A stretch of 64,000 nucleotides of DNA from Anaerolineales bacterium UBA2395 (GTDB taxonomy: Bacteria; Chloroflexota; Anaerolineae; Anaerolineales; Villigracilaceae), in assembly GCA_002343775.1 (NCBI GenBank), contig DDSH01000021.1, positions 10,019 through 74,018 of the forward strand. The letters run 5' to 3'. The notes beneath the pieces were generated by a model. The model saw only the letters and a program-made list of their open reading frames with translations. It was not told the origin of the DNA and made no database searches. How positions within the stretch are numbered: the stretch's first letter is position 1; each line of letters begins with the position of its first letter. Made by a program: the position numbers and the translations under genes. Below, one piece after another: positions 32,861 through 41,783 of the stretch.

Positions 32861-34558
32861 TCAACCATTCATGAACCAATTTGCCCCATACAAGTTAATC
32901 ACAACACTTAGAACAACAAGGAGTATAAAATGCCAGGGAATCCTTTCTTTCATGCCCACGGCAAGCATGGCAAACAACGGAACCTGCAAATCCAAAATGT
33001 ATCGATATCCAAATTGGTGTGCGCCGGTATTATGATACATGCTAAGCAAAACAATGTTGAAAAGAATGGCAGTCCATGCGCCGATCACCCACCATGCTTT
33101 GGGATAACGCCGAAAAAGATAGATCAAGGCTGGTGTGGTCAAAAAGATGCTCATTCCAGCGGCGGAAGGCTCAATCAGCCAGCGCCCGCCCGGGTTGATC
33201 CATGGTAATTCCAGGAACATTGCATGCAGATTCCTTGGGACAAAATGGGGGTGGAACACGCCCCATGTTTGAACATTTTGTACAATCGCCGGACCGCCAT
33301 TGATGTTCGAATATCCAAAATCCAGAAAATCTTCAAAGCGCAAGTAGTTATAGTACAGCAAACCAGCTACTGCCAGAAGAATAGGGATTGCTGTCTTAGC
33401 GCTCCAGAAAAACGCCTCCTTCAAATGGATCCGTCCCTGTTTCTCCCTGAGCAGTTGCATCGAAATGGCAAAAACAAAGGGCCAGGTCATCAAACTGTTG
33501 GGGCGTGCTGTTATCGCCAGCCCAATAAACATCCCCACCCACCAGGCAGACCAGCGCCTCAAAGCTGCATATATAGCCAGTGCCAGGAAAAACACAGTTA
33601 ATATCTGGCTGACAAACCATCCTCTGCCGCTGATTCCCACCCACAAATGCGGCGTTCCAAAAAGAAAAAGAACGACCAAAACCAAGATTACAGAACGAGA
33701 GAGTTGCAACCATTTTCGTTGGTTGAGTTCTTCAAGGATCAAGAAGACAAGAACTCCGTTCAAGGCGCTAAAAAAAATGGAGAAATAACTTGCGTTAATG
33801 TTTTCAGCCCCAACCCAATAAGCGAGCGGAACCATGAGAATACCGGGCAGGGGAGGCATGGGGATATACCAGTTGCCTTCGTATAACGTCAGGTCATGGG
33901 TATAGGGCGGATTTGGAATGTAGAGCCGCCCCTGGATAAACTCCGCAGCCCAAAGATCCCAGAAGGCATATTTCCCCTTGTCCACCCATCCGATCAAAAC
34001 GGCAAAGTGCGCATAAAGAAAGAAGACACCGACAAAAATGGTCGATGCAAAAATGAAACGCTCAATATGTTTAACCACCCTGCTTTCGATCAAAAAATGG
34101 GAATATGCCATCTTGACATACGCCACACCGAATGCCATGAAGGCAAAAAGCCATAGAAACAAAGCATCCAATTGCTCGCGCATCGAACGCAGGAACTTAA
34201 AGACTCCCAAAATGGGGGGGAGCATGGCGATCCACAAGGAGATCGACAGCAAAGCTGTGAGATAAAAAACAACCAATACCCACGGAGACCAGAAATTGGC
34301 GCTGCGCTCGATCGTTGCCCCCAATCTTCCAACTCGCAACCGGTCCCAAACCGTCAAGACCAAACTGAGTAAGCCCCAAAATATAAAGAATGTCCCTAAC
34401 AGAAACCGCCTTAAGGATAAACCCAAAAAAAATTGGTTTTCAGGTTCAGAGCGCGGCGCGAGAAATTCCACGATCAAGGACAGCCCGATAAGGAAAAGAG
34501 CGCCAAATACAAATGGCGCCAATCGTTTTTGAAGATCAGTGGAAAACTTTTTCATCAT
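32861..34558 (-). CDS. Polytopic GT-C-like membrane protein
   Basis: 565 residues with about 13 membrane segments. In the extracytoplasmic part after residue 200 it reads LWAAEFIQGRLYIPNPPYTHDLTLYEGNWYIPMPPLPGI. The pattern of a short polar stretch, LTLYEGNWY and a Pro-rich segment is shared with the protein at 45087-46835 (ITLYDGKYFLYWGPAP), so these two form one family. They are probably lipid-linked sugar transferases, though unnamed. Near the end are two ATG codons (34558, 34555) without a clear SD. It lies between sulfotransferase and oxidoreductase genes. Confidence 0.65.
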   Translation of the reverse strand: MMKKFSTDLQKRLAPFVFGALFLIGLSLIVEFLAPRSEPENQFFLGLSLRRFLLGTFFIFWGLLSLVLTVWDRLRVGRLGATIERSANFWSPWVLVVFYLTALLSISLWIAMLPPILGVFKFLRSMREQLDALFLWLFAFMAFGVAYVKMAYSHFLIESRVVKHIERFIFASTIFVGVFFLYAHFAVLIGWVDKGKYAFWDLWAAEFIQGRLYIPNPPYTHDLTLYEGNWYIPMPPLPGILMVPLAYWVGAENINASYFSIFFSALNGVLVFLILEELNQRKWLQLSRSVILVLVVLFLFGTPHLWVGISGRGWFVSQILTVFFLALAIYAALRRWSAWWVGMFIGLAITARPNSLMTWPFVFAISMQLLREKQGRIHLKEAFFWSAKTAIPILLAVAGLLYYNYLRFEDFLDFGYSNINGGPAIVQNVQTWGVFHPHFVPRNLHAMFLELPWINPGGRWLIEPSAAGMSIFLTTPALIYLFRRYPKAWWVIGAWTAILFNIVLLSMYHNTGAHQFGYRYILDLQVPLFAMLAVGMKERIPWHFILLVVLSVVINLYGANWFMNG

Positions 34559-34597
34559 GCGCCAGGTTTTCTGCTCAGCAAAATGGCATGGGTAGAA

Positions 34598-35626
34598 CTA
34601 CCAATTAGCATTCTGTTCATATCCCCACTTGACCAACACTTCACCGGCAATTTCCTTGAACAGCGCCTTGTCTTTTTCGGTGAACAAGCGCCGCCAGTTG
34701 CCTGCCTGTCCCTTTGGCAGGAAGGAGGCAATGCCTTCGTTTCGTTTCGCCTGCCATTCTTCATCGGGATTGGAAGTCATCTCAGCAAGCAATTGCTTCT
34801 CTAACGTTCTACTGACCTTTTTGGCGCCGAGGAATTTCCACAAGCGGGACATTTGCGCGAATGGGTCGGACAATAGATCTTCATAACGGAGGGAAATGTA
34901 CCTCTCGTGATACAGGCGCTTGCTTTCAGAATCGATCTCGTTCAGATCGTCCGCCCAGCGTTTGGCAATGTTGCGGATGGAGGTTTCTGTAAAGATCGAG
35001 CGGCGTCCGTCGCCGAATGGAGCCGAATCCGTTTTCAGGTCCGAAATGATGCGCTTGTCTTCGGATGTGAGGAATTTTGATTCTTCAACAAAATTGCGGA
35101 AGCGTTCCGAGATGAGGACGTCGCGCCCATCCCGAACGATGTAAATGAGTTTGGCATCGGGATAGAGAAGATGCGTATCACGCACGACCTGCCCATGGAT
35201 CGTGGATGAGGGGCTTTTATCGCCGACGATGGATTTGCCCTCACGGGCGGCATCGCGCTCCATAATGAAGTCGGCGGCGGCACGCAAAACGAGCGGAGAA
35301 AGGTCGCGCCCCTGATTCCAGCGGTTGGATTTGCGCGTCAGCCATTCCTCGGCTTCGGGCGAATCGACCAGCGATTTCAGCATGGGTTTGCGCGTAAAAA
35401 AATGCGCCTGATAATTACAGTGGACTTCAGCATGCAAGCGTAGAAGGCGCATGAGCAGGGTCGTACCAGAGCGGGCATGACCCATTACAAAGAATTTTTC
35501 ACGCGGAAAGAATTGCCTGATCTCCGCCAGTTCCTCCGGCGTAATGGCGGGAATCGGGCTGCGGGTTTTCTTTTTGGGTTCGCCCTTGATCAAAATGCGG
35601 GCAGCGGACTTAAAGCGAGAAAGCAT
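34598..35626 (-). CDS. PAPS-dependent sulfotransferase
   Basis: 342 residues. GHARSGTTLLMRLLRLH (49-65) is the phosphosulfate-binding loop and YIVRDGRDVLISERF the 3'-phosphate segment. YEDLLSDPFAQMSRLWKFLG is the conserved dimer and helix region. The C-terminus KWGYEQNANW is a variant of the GYE...W end of the other two. It is longer than its relatives at 19257 and 22535 and more like general sulfotransferase-family (Stf0/Sulfotransfer_3) proteins. It follows the small transporter gene after 3 nt and precedes the membrane protein at 32861. Confidence 0.87.
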   Translation of the reverse strand: MLSRFKSAARILIKGEPKKKTRSPIPAITPEELAEIRQFFPREKFFVMGHARSGTTLLMRLLRLHAEVHCNYQAHFFTRKPMLKSLVDSPEAEEWLTRKSNRWNQGRDLSPLVLRAAADFIMERDAAREGKSIVGDKSPSSTIHGQVVRDTHLLYPDAKLIYIVRDGRDVLISERFRNFVEESKFLTSEDKRIISDLKTDSAPFGDGRRSIFTETSIRNIAKRWADDLNEIDSESKRLYHERYISLRYEDLLSDPFAQMSRLWKFLGAKKVSRTLEKQLLAEMTSNPDEEWQAKRNEGIASFLPKGQAGNWRRLFTEKDKALFKEIAGEVLVKWGYEQNANW

Positions 35627-35629
35627 GTT

Positions 35630-36079
35630 TTATTTTTTCCAGTTCAGCATGAGGAGCCCAACGAAACAGACAAAAATTCCGGTGATATTTACCCATGAAA
35701 TTTTGTCTTTGAAAAGAAAGATCGCCACGGGAAGCAGGATCAACGATGCGACCACATTGACCAATACCGCCGCGATACCAAGATTCCACCCGGCTTTGTA
35801 GGTAAGCAAAAAACCGAACTCGATACCTACAATCGCAACTGCCAGCCCAACACTTGCCCAGTTGAGTTGCCTGAGTTCCGCCGCAATGCCGTCCTTCGCC
35901 GGAAAGAAAAAGAAAGTGAAGAGAGTAACGACAAAAGCTACAGCATACGTTACCAACAGCGAGACAGTGAAATTCACATCTGCCGGGGTGCTTTTGGCAA
36001 CAAAATGATACAACGCGCTGGAAGCAATGGCAAGCGTGATCGAAAAATAAAAGAGGAACATGGAACGGTTCACGGTCAT
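35630..36079 (-). CDS. EamA/SMR-type small membrane transporter
   Basis: 149 residues from the ATG at 36079, which overlaps the lipoprotein stop by 4 nt (ATGA). The longer frame to 36274 is antisense-like and rejected. There are four to five membrane segments; SALYHFVAKSTPADVNF, AIVGIEFGFLLTYKAGWNLG, LLPVAIFLFKDKISWVNITGIFVCFVGLLML is the half-size DMT layout seen in EmrE and in ArnE/ArnF, which flip undecaprenyl-linked sugars. A role as a lipid-linked sugar flippase would suit the many GT-C enzymes. Drug export is the alternative. Confidence 0.78.
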   Translation of the reverse strand: MTVNRSMFLFYFSITLAIASSALYHFVAKSTPADVNFTVSLLVTYAVAFVVTLFTFFFFPAKDGIAAELRQLNWASVGLAVAIVGIEFGFLLTYKAGWNLGIAAVLVNVVASLILLPVAIFLFKDKISWVNITGIFVCFVGLLMLNWKK

Positions 36080-36675
36080 TTGAACGTAATGGTCTCGGCG
36101 GTAATGACAACGTGATAGGTGCGCGCCGTGTCGGTCAGGCACAGGATCGTCCCGCCCGTCCGCGCAACCGAGGGTACAGCGCCGGTGACCCATGCATATC
36201 CCCAATAGCAACCCGACACCACCTTGGCTGCGTACACATCCCCCTTCCCCAAGCCAAAGGAGTAGGTAAAACATTCACCTTTATCGTTGGGGGTGTTCAT
36301 CCCAAAAGCAAGGTTGACCTGTCCTTCGGATTTATTATCAAATTCAACATTGATCAGCGCGCCTTGTGGTTCGGCAACCGGCACCTGATTACACACGTCT
36401 GCGGTCGGGGTGGTAAGCACCGCCACCGTCGCAGGCGGAAGCGTAGGAAGTATCGCCAGGGTGGGTGCAAAGGTGGCGGTCGGTTCGGGGGTGTTCGTCG
36501 GTGGGACGGGGGTGGCAGTCGGCATGGCGGCAGCGGTCTGAGTGACCACGATCCATGCTTCCGCAACTGCGGTTTGGGCAATTTCATCCGCGCTCAAGGT
36601 GGGCGTCGCTTCCCCACCACAAGCGGAAATCACAAGAGCGACGATCAGCGAAAATACCAGTTGTTTTTGTTTCAT
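36076..36675 (-). CDS. Lipoprotein with Thr/Pro-rich linker
   Basis: 199 residues from the ATG at 36675 (GGAG 5 nt upstream). The signal peptide ends in the lipobox VISAC with Cys19, so it is lipid-anchored outside the cytoplasmic membrane. Residues about 50-80 form a Pro/Thr-rich linker (PTATPVPPTNTPEPTAT), common in Chloroflexota secreted proteins. The C-terminal 100 residues form a small beta-rich domain with two cysteines that might pair. I do not recognise its family. It is translated together with the small transporter. Confidence 0.8.
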   Translation of the reverse strand: MKQKQLVFSLIVALVISACGGEATPTLSADEIAQTAVAEAWIVVTQTAAAMPTATPVPPTNTPEPTATFAPTLAILPTLPPATVAVLTTPTADVCNQVPVAEPQGALINVEFDNKSEGQVNLAFGMNTPNDKGECFTYSFGLGKGDVYAAKVVSGCYWGYAWVTGAVPSVARTGGTILCLTDTARTYHVVITAETITFK

Positions 36676-36718
36676 TGATACTCCAACCCCCATTTTTACC
36701 ATGAAACGGCGGCGCACG

Positions 36719-38176
36719 TTACCGCGCCGCCTGCCCGTTCAAGACCTTCAAGATAAACTCTGCCGTCCGTTTGCCGGAGGACGAATCGGTGAACGTGATC
36801 TCGTTCTCGACGAACTTTTTCCTCTCGACGGAATCAACGCTTCGATCATGCAGATAGAGATTCAACGCTTCGAGCAGTTGCTTTTCATCCGAAGCGACTC
36901 TGCCAGCCTTTGCCTCACGAAAGCGTTTGTGCGTGGGCCAATCGCCGATCTCTTTCAGCGAAAGCGAGAATTTATTCGGCTTGTTCCACCCGCCTGGCAC
37001 GTCAATGGTCGCGGCGATCATGGGCGTGTCGTGAACGGCGGTCTCCACCAGCATGGTCGAGTAGACGGTAACCAGCACATCCGAATACGCCATCATGGAC
37101 GATTTTTCGTCCATGTCCTCGCCGCCGTAATAACCGAGCGAGCCGCCCAACGCCACCGGCTGAACCACATGCACATGCGGGTATTTCTTCTCCAAGTCGA
37201 ACACGCGCTGACGTTCTTCGGCAAAGATCTTCGGCTTGTCTTGAAAGTGACTTGGGTGCAAACGGATCAACAACTGTGAAGGTTCTGCCAGCGCATCCGA
37301 TGAAACTAATTTTGCAAGCGCCTCAATGTTCGGGAAGTTCGGCGCAAAATGGACGAAACTGCTGGCGTAGGAAATCAACTTGCGTTTGGGGTCGAGATTG
37401 TGGAGTCTGAAATACTCGTCACGCGGCATGAGCCATTGCTTGCGGAAATATCCGTCATACGAGGGGATGCCGCCGATGTTGACATGCTCTGGATCCCAGT
37501 CAGAGCCGTAGACCAGTTCATCTTTTTGCAGTTGTGACCAACAAGTTGCCCACTGCACATCCGCACCAGAGACGTTGTACGAGGACGAATTGTCCCAACC
37601 GACGATGACGGTCATGTTCGGGATGCCGCGTCGGGCGGATTCGCGCAGGAGGTAACGGTCCATGCGCCAGCCGGGGGTGGAGGCGATGACCATGTCGGGT
37701 TGGTATTTGTCGAAGAGATCAGAGTACAAGCCCGGGGTAGGTGTGAAGCGGTTTTGCATCCGCACCAAGAGTTTGCGCGCCCATGAAAAATTCCGCAGGA
37801 GGAAAATCATCAACGCGGAGGGAATCCAGATGCCGAGGCGGAATTTCCAACCGTTCTCCGCCCAGACTTCCCAGATGTGGCTGTCCATCGCTTCGGTGTT
37901 GATGCGGCGCGATCCGCCGACGCGGCGCAGGTAGCCGAGCAGCCATTGGATTCTTGGCTGAACTTTTTTGGCGTATTCGTTGGCTTGTTTGAGGCGCAAA
38001 CCTTCGAAGGTCAAGCCTGGTCTTGCAAAGCGTTCTGCGATTTTTTCTTTGGTGTCGTCATCGGTGAGGACAACGACTTCCACGCCCGCATCAAGCAGCG
38101 TCGAGACGACGTCGCTTTGCAGGAAGTAGATGATTGCCATGCCGTGGTCGGCGGAGATGAAAATGCGTTTGGTCAT
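36719..38176 (-). CDS. GT-B-like glycosyltransferase, candidate CMP-sugar transferase
   Basis: 485 residues. FISADHGMAIIYFLQSDVVSTLLDAGVEVVVLTDDD is a typical GT-B first strand and helix. The second half has LLIRLHPSHF (HP at 307-308) and VTVYSTMLVETAV (ST at 373-374), so the HP and ST pair seen in the proteins at 20846 and 52267 recurs, here in a shorter protein. CDP-glycerol or capsule-type transferases are alternatives. It lies between a methyltransferase and a lipoprotein gene on the minus strand. Confidence 0.65.
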   Translation of the reverse strand: MTKRIFISADHGMAIIYFLQSDVVSTLLDAGVEVVVLTDDDTKEKIAERFARPGLTFEGLRLKQANEYAKKVQPRIQWLLGYLRRVGGSRRINTEAMDSHIWEVWAENGWKFRLGIWIPSALMIFLLRNFSWARKLLVRMQNRFTPTPGLYSDLFDKYQPDMVIASTPGWRMDRYLLRESARRGIPNMTVIVGWDNSSSYNVSGADVQWATCWSQLQKDELVYGSDWDPEHVNIGGIPSYDGYFRKQWLMPRDEYFRLHNLDPKRKLISYASSFVHFAPNFPNIEALAKLVSSDALAEPSQLLIRLHPSHFQDKPKIFAEERQRVFDLEKKYPHVHVVQPVALGGSLGYYGGEDMDEKSSMMAYSDVLVTVYSTMLVETAVHDTPMIAATIDVPGGWNKPNKFSLSLKEIGDWPTHKRFREAKAGRVASDEKQLLEALNLYLHDRSVDSVERKKFVENEITFTDSSSGKRTAEFILKVLNGQAAR

Positions 38177-38188
38177 GTTGTGTTTTGT

Positions 38189-39043
38189 TTACTTCGGCTT
38201 CTTGAAGACCAAATGATACCCAATGGCAGCGGGGTTTTTGGCGGTCTCAGGTGATTTCACATAGCCGCCACCAATGAGCGGTTTCATCAGCGCAATCAAA
38301 CCTTCGATAAGGATCAACAATCCACGACCAAACCAACGTGAGAGGCGCGGAAGTTTGGGCAGCACCCAAAAGCGCAGGTTGCGCGTCCCTTCGCCAACGA
38401 AAAAGATCGGGTCGTAGTAGCCTTCGAGCAGTGCAATTTCAAATCCGTGCTGGCGCGCCATTTGTTCGAGCGAATAATGAGTGTAGCGCTGAAAGTCGAA
38501 CGGGGCTTGATGCACCTTGATCATAAACGGCACGGCGATCACCAATGAGCCGCCGGGCTTGAGCAAATAATACAGCGCATCGAGCAACTCATGGAAATGA
38601 TAGACATGCTCCAAGACATTCATCAGCACCAGCATGTCGAAGGTATTTTCTTTGAACGGGATACATTCGCCGAGATCACACGCCAAGTCTACTTCAGGGT
38701 ATGGGATAACATCCACAGATAGATAGTTTCGTCCCGCGAAGATTCGGGCGAAGTCGCCATGCCCTGCGCCGACATCGAAGATCAACGCTTCTTTGTTCTG
38801 ACCTTGGACCTGCTCCTGTAAAAATTTCCAATTCGCCTGCCGCCACGGAGTGCCCTGATCGGGTCCGCGCTCGATGCGTTCGTAGACGTGCGCCGTCTCT
38901 GGCATGGGCGTGAAGACGGGCTTGCCTTCGTGAATGCAGACTTCGCGTCCATCGTTGGCACAGCGCCAGACGTTTTCTTCTTTTATGGAAAAGGGTTGTT
39001 TGCAATCGGGGCAGACGAGCAGAGAGGAGAGAAGTTGATTCAT
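38189..39043 (-). CDS. Class I SAM-dependent methyltransferase with N-terminal Cys motif
   Basis: 284 residues. The first 40 hold C-x2-C (11 and 14) and further cysteines at 28 and 36, a small zinc-ribbon like Trm112. The methyltransferase core follows with LIFDVGAGHGDFARIF near 87-102, VLMNVLEHVYHF and a LLKPGGSLVIAVP strand. The HxH-like VLEHVYHFHE region resembles the Methyltransf_11 group. It would methylate a sugar or a lipid-linked intermediate with S-adenosylmethionine. It overlaps the next upstream GT2 gene by 4 nt. Confidence 0.85.
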   Translation of the reverse strand: MNQLLSSLLVCPDCKQPFSIKEENVWRCANDGREVCIHEGKPVFTPMPETAHVYERIERGPDQGTPWRQANWKFLQEQVQGQNKEALIFDVGAGHGDFARIFAGRNYLSVDVIPYPEVDLACDLGECIPFKENTFDMLVLMNVLEHVYHFHELLDALYYLLKPGGSLVIAVPFMIKVHQAPFDFQRYTHYSLEQMARQHGFEIALLEGYYDPIFFVGEGTRNLRFWVLPKLPRLSRWFGRGLLILIEGLIALMKPLIGGGYVKSPETAKNPAAIGYHLVFKKPK

Positions 39044-39978
39044 TTGTAGTAGAGGTTGAAGATGAAGTTATACAACGCCATGAACGGTTTTTTGATGAAG
39101 GGCAGGTCCCAGAGACGCTTGGAGCGGGAATCCTGTTTGGGTGTTGAACCGATTTTGAGCGTGGAAGGAAGCGTATTGCTCATGTTCTGGGCGTAACGCT
39201 CCACGGGCATCAATCGCAGATAGCCAGCGGCATCCATGCGTTCATCCAATTGACGCACCTGCCCCATCGGTTTGTCCATGTCGAAGGGCAGGAACTGTGC
39301 GAGCACGGATTTGTATGCGGTGAACTGCCAGTGGCTCGCGCCCAGATAGGCGGGCAGATTTTTGTAGGTGACGCGGTAGTCGGTGGTTTCGCTGTAGATT
39401 TTTTTCAGTTCGTCATCGGAAAAACCGAGCGTGGTGGAAAATTCGTAGAACCATTCGTAGGGCAGGATGTCGCCCTGTTCAAGTTGGGCGTTTTGCTTCG
39501 CCCATGTGATGGAACTTTGCAGGAAGTTTTCGGGCGTGCGAAAGGGGCGTGCAGTGACCATGCCAACGTTCGGATAGGTTTCGAGCAGGTCAACGGAGGC
39601 TTTCAGCCAATTGGGGTAGAAGAGCACATCGGCGTCAGTGTAGGCGATGATCTCACCCGGCGCGCCCGCCAGCATCACGTTCCATGCGCCACCCTTGCCC
39701 ATGTTCTTTTCAGAGAGAATCAGATACTGAATTCGTCCCTCTTCTTTTTCTTTGACAAGATAGTCGCGCACTTCGGCGCACGAGCCGTTGTCGAAGATCA
39801 TCAAATCGAAGGGCAGTCCCGCATCCTTGCGCATGGACTCAAGCGAGACTTTGAGCACATCAAGAGTCTCGGCGTAGAATCCGCTCAGGAACGGGATGTA
39901 GTTGAGCAGCGCAACCGTGATTCGCTCAGGCTTGGCTACAGATTTGGCAGACTTGGCGGGGTTTTGACCTTTTCGCAT
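39040..39978 (-). CDS. Family 2-like glycosyltransferase
   Basis: 312 residues. An N-terminal basic stretch is followed by ITVALLNYIPFLSGFYAETLDVLKVSL, LMIFDNGSC, then NMGKGGAWNVMLAGAPGEIIAYTDADVLFYPNWL, where TDADV holds the DxD metal site. The GT-A core is clear; the rest has FSTTLGF and an acceptor region ending in basic helices. Such proteins transfer a hexose or amino sugar in the cytosol. It overlaps the next gene by 4 nt (methyltransferase). The donor is unknown. Confidence 0.82.
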   Translation of the reverse strand: MRKGQNPAKSAKSVAKPERITVALLNYIPFLSGFYAETLDVLKVSLESMRKDAGLPFDLMIFDNGSCAEVRDYLVKEKEEGRIQYLILSEKNMGKGGAWNVMLAGAPGEIIAYTDADVLFYPNWLKASVDLLETYPNVGMVTARPFRTPENFLQSSITWAKQNAQLEQGDILPYEWFYEFSTTLGFSDDELKKIYSETTDYRVTYKNLPAYLGASHWQFTAYKSVLAQFLPFDMDKPMGQVRQLDERMDAAGYLRLMPVERYAQNMSNTLPSTLKIGSTPKQDSRSKRLWDLPFIKKPFMALYNFIFNLYYK

Positions 39979-40044
39979 GGGGTATCAGGTTCCAGGTTTC
40001 AAGTTTAGTGAACGATATTCGATATTGGAAATTCGAATATCGAA

Positions 40045-40950
40045 TTATCGAAACATTTTCTCGATTCGTTTTCGCCATCGCTTCGGGCGGGCAATGTTCT
40101 CGATCACATTCTCAGGCAAAAAGAAAAATATTGCACGTAAGAACAACTCAAATTTACGTGTGAAGCGCAAGGATGTCAGTTTCGGGCGGATAAGTTTACC
40201 ATCCACGAGTTGATGAGACGCATCTAGAATCGTGTAACGCACATTCGCCTGTCCGCCTGCGAGCCGAATATTTTCGTTTGTTTCAGGGTGTTCATAATGT
40301 GGCTTGCCGTCAGGCAGATGAGCGTAGTCGTGGTTCTGATGCACGATCATCACCGATGGCGTGCAATCGATCACCGCCCAATTTTCTTTTCGCGCTTTGT
40401 AGATCATCCAGTTATCCCAACCGGCGCGCCCGATGATGAAGTTCGGAATGTCGGTGTAGCAGGATTTTGGAAAGAGGAAAAAATCGCTTCCGGCGGGACG
40501 ATGGAGTTGACCTTGACCATTGACCATTGACCGCAGACCACGGCTCCAATCTCCCGAAAAATCGAGCGGCGCAGTCACATCCAAATCCCAACGCTGACTC
40601 AACAAGACGAATTTCGACCTTAGACCTTTGACCTTTTTTGCCGCTTCCACAAAATCAGACATGAGGATCATATCGGCATTGATGATGCAAAGTAATTCAC
40701 TGGTTGAGTTCTCGCGCGCCAGTTTGAACATGGATGAGATCAACGGCACGCCGTTGGCATTGCGCTCCACATTGGGTATGTGTTTCACACCAAGTTCCTT
40801 TGCGGCTTCGGCGAGACCTTGCTCTTCACCAAGCAAAATGACTTCGACATCCGGCAAAAGCGTCCACGATTTGATGGCGTTGCGCTGGATCATCGCAATA
40901 TGCGGATTGGTGAATGGTTTGGGGGCGGAAAAAAGGGTAATCAGTGACAT
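40045..40950 (-). CDS. GT-A-like glycosyltransferase
   Basis: 301 residues. SLITLFSAPKPFTNPHIAMIQRNAIKSWTLLPDVEVILLGEEQG and LLCIINADMILMSDFVEAA resemble the nucleotide-binding and DxD regions of GT-A enzymes (here NADM). PAGSDFFLFPKS and RAGWDNWMIYKARKENWAVIDCTPSVMIVHQNHDYAH form a conserved C-terminal half seen in uncharacterised glycosyltransferases. Its basic end (RPKRWRKRIEKMF) may bind membrane. It is separated from the next gene by a repeat-rich gap. Function beyond sugar transfer is unknown. Confidence 0.72.
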   Translation of the reverse strand: MSLITLFSAPKPFTNPHIAMIQRNAIKSWTLLPDVEVILLGEEQGLAEAAKELGVKHIPNVERNANGVPLISSMFKLARENSTSELLCIINADMILMSDFVEAAKKVKGLRSKFVLLSQRWDLDVTAPLDFSGDWSRGLRSMVNGQGQLHRPAGSDFFLFPKSCYTDIPNFIIGRAGWDNWMIYKARKENWAVIDCTPSVMIVHQNHDYAHLPDGKPHYEHPETNENIRLAGGQANVRYTILDASHQLVDGKLIRPKLTSLRFTRKFELFLRAIFFFLPENVIENIARPKRWRKRIEKMFR

Positions 40951-40984
40951 CAGTAACCAGTAGCCAGTGGTCAGTTACCAGTGG
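40951..40984. repeat. Degenerate heptad repeat AGTNRCC
   Basis: Successive heptads AGTAACC, AGTAGCC, AGTGGTC, AGTTACC, AGTGGCG follow each other directly. The run crosses the stop codon of the SpsF-like gene (40971-40973), encoding its last residues. Confidence 0.55.
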
Positions 40985-41783
40985 CGCGTTCGTCAATATC
41001 TTTCAGGGTTTTGTGTTGAACCCCTGCATTGATCTTCGCGAGTTCAGGATTATCGTGGACAAGGTCAAGGACTTCTTTCCAAGTGAAATCATCGCGTCCA
41101 TCGAAGCGAGAATAAACTTCTCGCATAAATTCCAGGTCTTCAGGCGTGTCCACCGTCCAGCGGTAATCGCCGAAATCGGTGGTGTGGTGCAGCAGGGCGA
41201 TATTATATCCGCGTGGGGAAAGACCGGTTTGTAGTTGACGGTTGATCGTTGTCAGTTCAACGCCTTCATAGAAATATGGCATGGCATGTTCGCGGTGCTG
41301 GGGTTCTTTGGCTTCCTTCCAGGCTTTTTTCAAGACCTTGAAGGTGCAGGCTTCCACATCCAGGCCGATGGGATAGGTTCTCGTCCACGGCGGCGGCAGG
41401 CGGTTGCAGACGAAATCATATTCATCTTCAAGCAAAGTGTTGACCACGTTATCGATCAGCTCAGGGTCGATTACGGGACAATCTGCCGTGATACGCACGA
41501 TCACATCCGCTTTGGCTTCTTTCGCGGCTTGATAGTACCGGTCCAGCACATCATACAGACTGCCACGGGTGAAGGGAATGCCCGAGAAGTCGCAGTATTC
41601 TGCTACGGGGTCGTCTGAGCCGTCTGTCGTCGTGGCAAAGATGACCTCATTGAGGGTCTTCGCCCTGGAAGTACGCACGTACACCCGACTCAACATCGGC
41701 TGTCCGCCAATATCGGCAAGAATTTTCCCCGGCAAACGGGAAGAGGACATGCGTCCTTGAATGATGGCTACCACGCGTGTCAC
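40971..41783 (-). CDS. spsF: SpsF-like cytidylyltransferase
   Basis: 270 residues. The CTP-binding motif is IIQGRMSSSRLPGKIL (7-22), typical of SpsF and PseF-type enzymes; ITADCPVIDPELID and YRWTVDTPEDLEF complete the nucleotidyltransferase fold. It would form a CMP-activated acid sugar. Unlike long SpsF proteins it lacks an added domain. It overlaps the DUF4910 gene by 4 nt and, with the NeuB at 46842, recalls the Bacillus spsE-spsF arrangement. Its last codons lie in a heptad repeat. Confidence 0.85.
   Translation of the reverse strand: MTRVVAIIQGRMSSSRLPGKILADIGGQPMLSRVYVRTSRAKTLNEVIFATTTDGSDDPVAEYCDFSGIPFTRGSLYDVLDRYYQAAKEAKADVIVRITADCPVIDPELIDNVVNTLLEDEYDFVCNRLPPPWTRTYPIGLDVEACTFKVLKKAWKEAKEPQHREHAMPYFYEGVELTTINRQLQTGLSPRGYNIALLHHTTDFGDYRWTVDTPEDLEFMREVYSRFDGRDDFTWKEVLDLVHDNPELAKINAGVQHKTLKDIDERATGN

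Noticed and set aside
35630..36274. Longer start for the small transporter gene
   Set aside because: The extra 65 residues overlap the lipoprotein gene in another frame and lack membrane character; ATGA coupling supports 36079.
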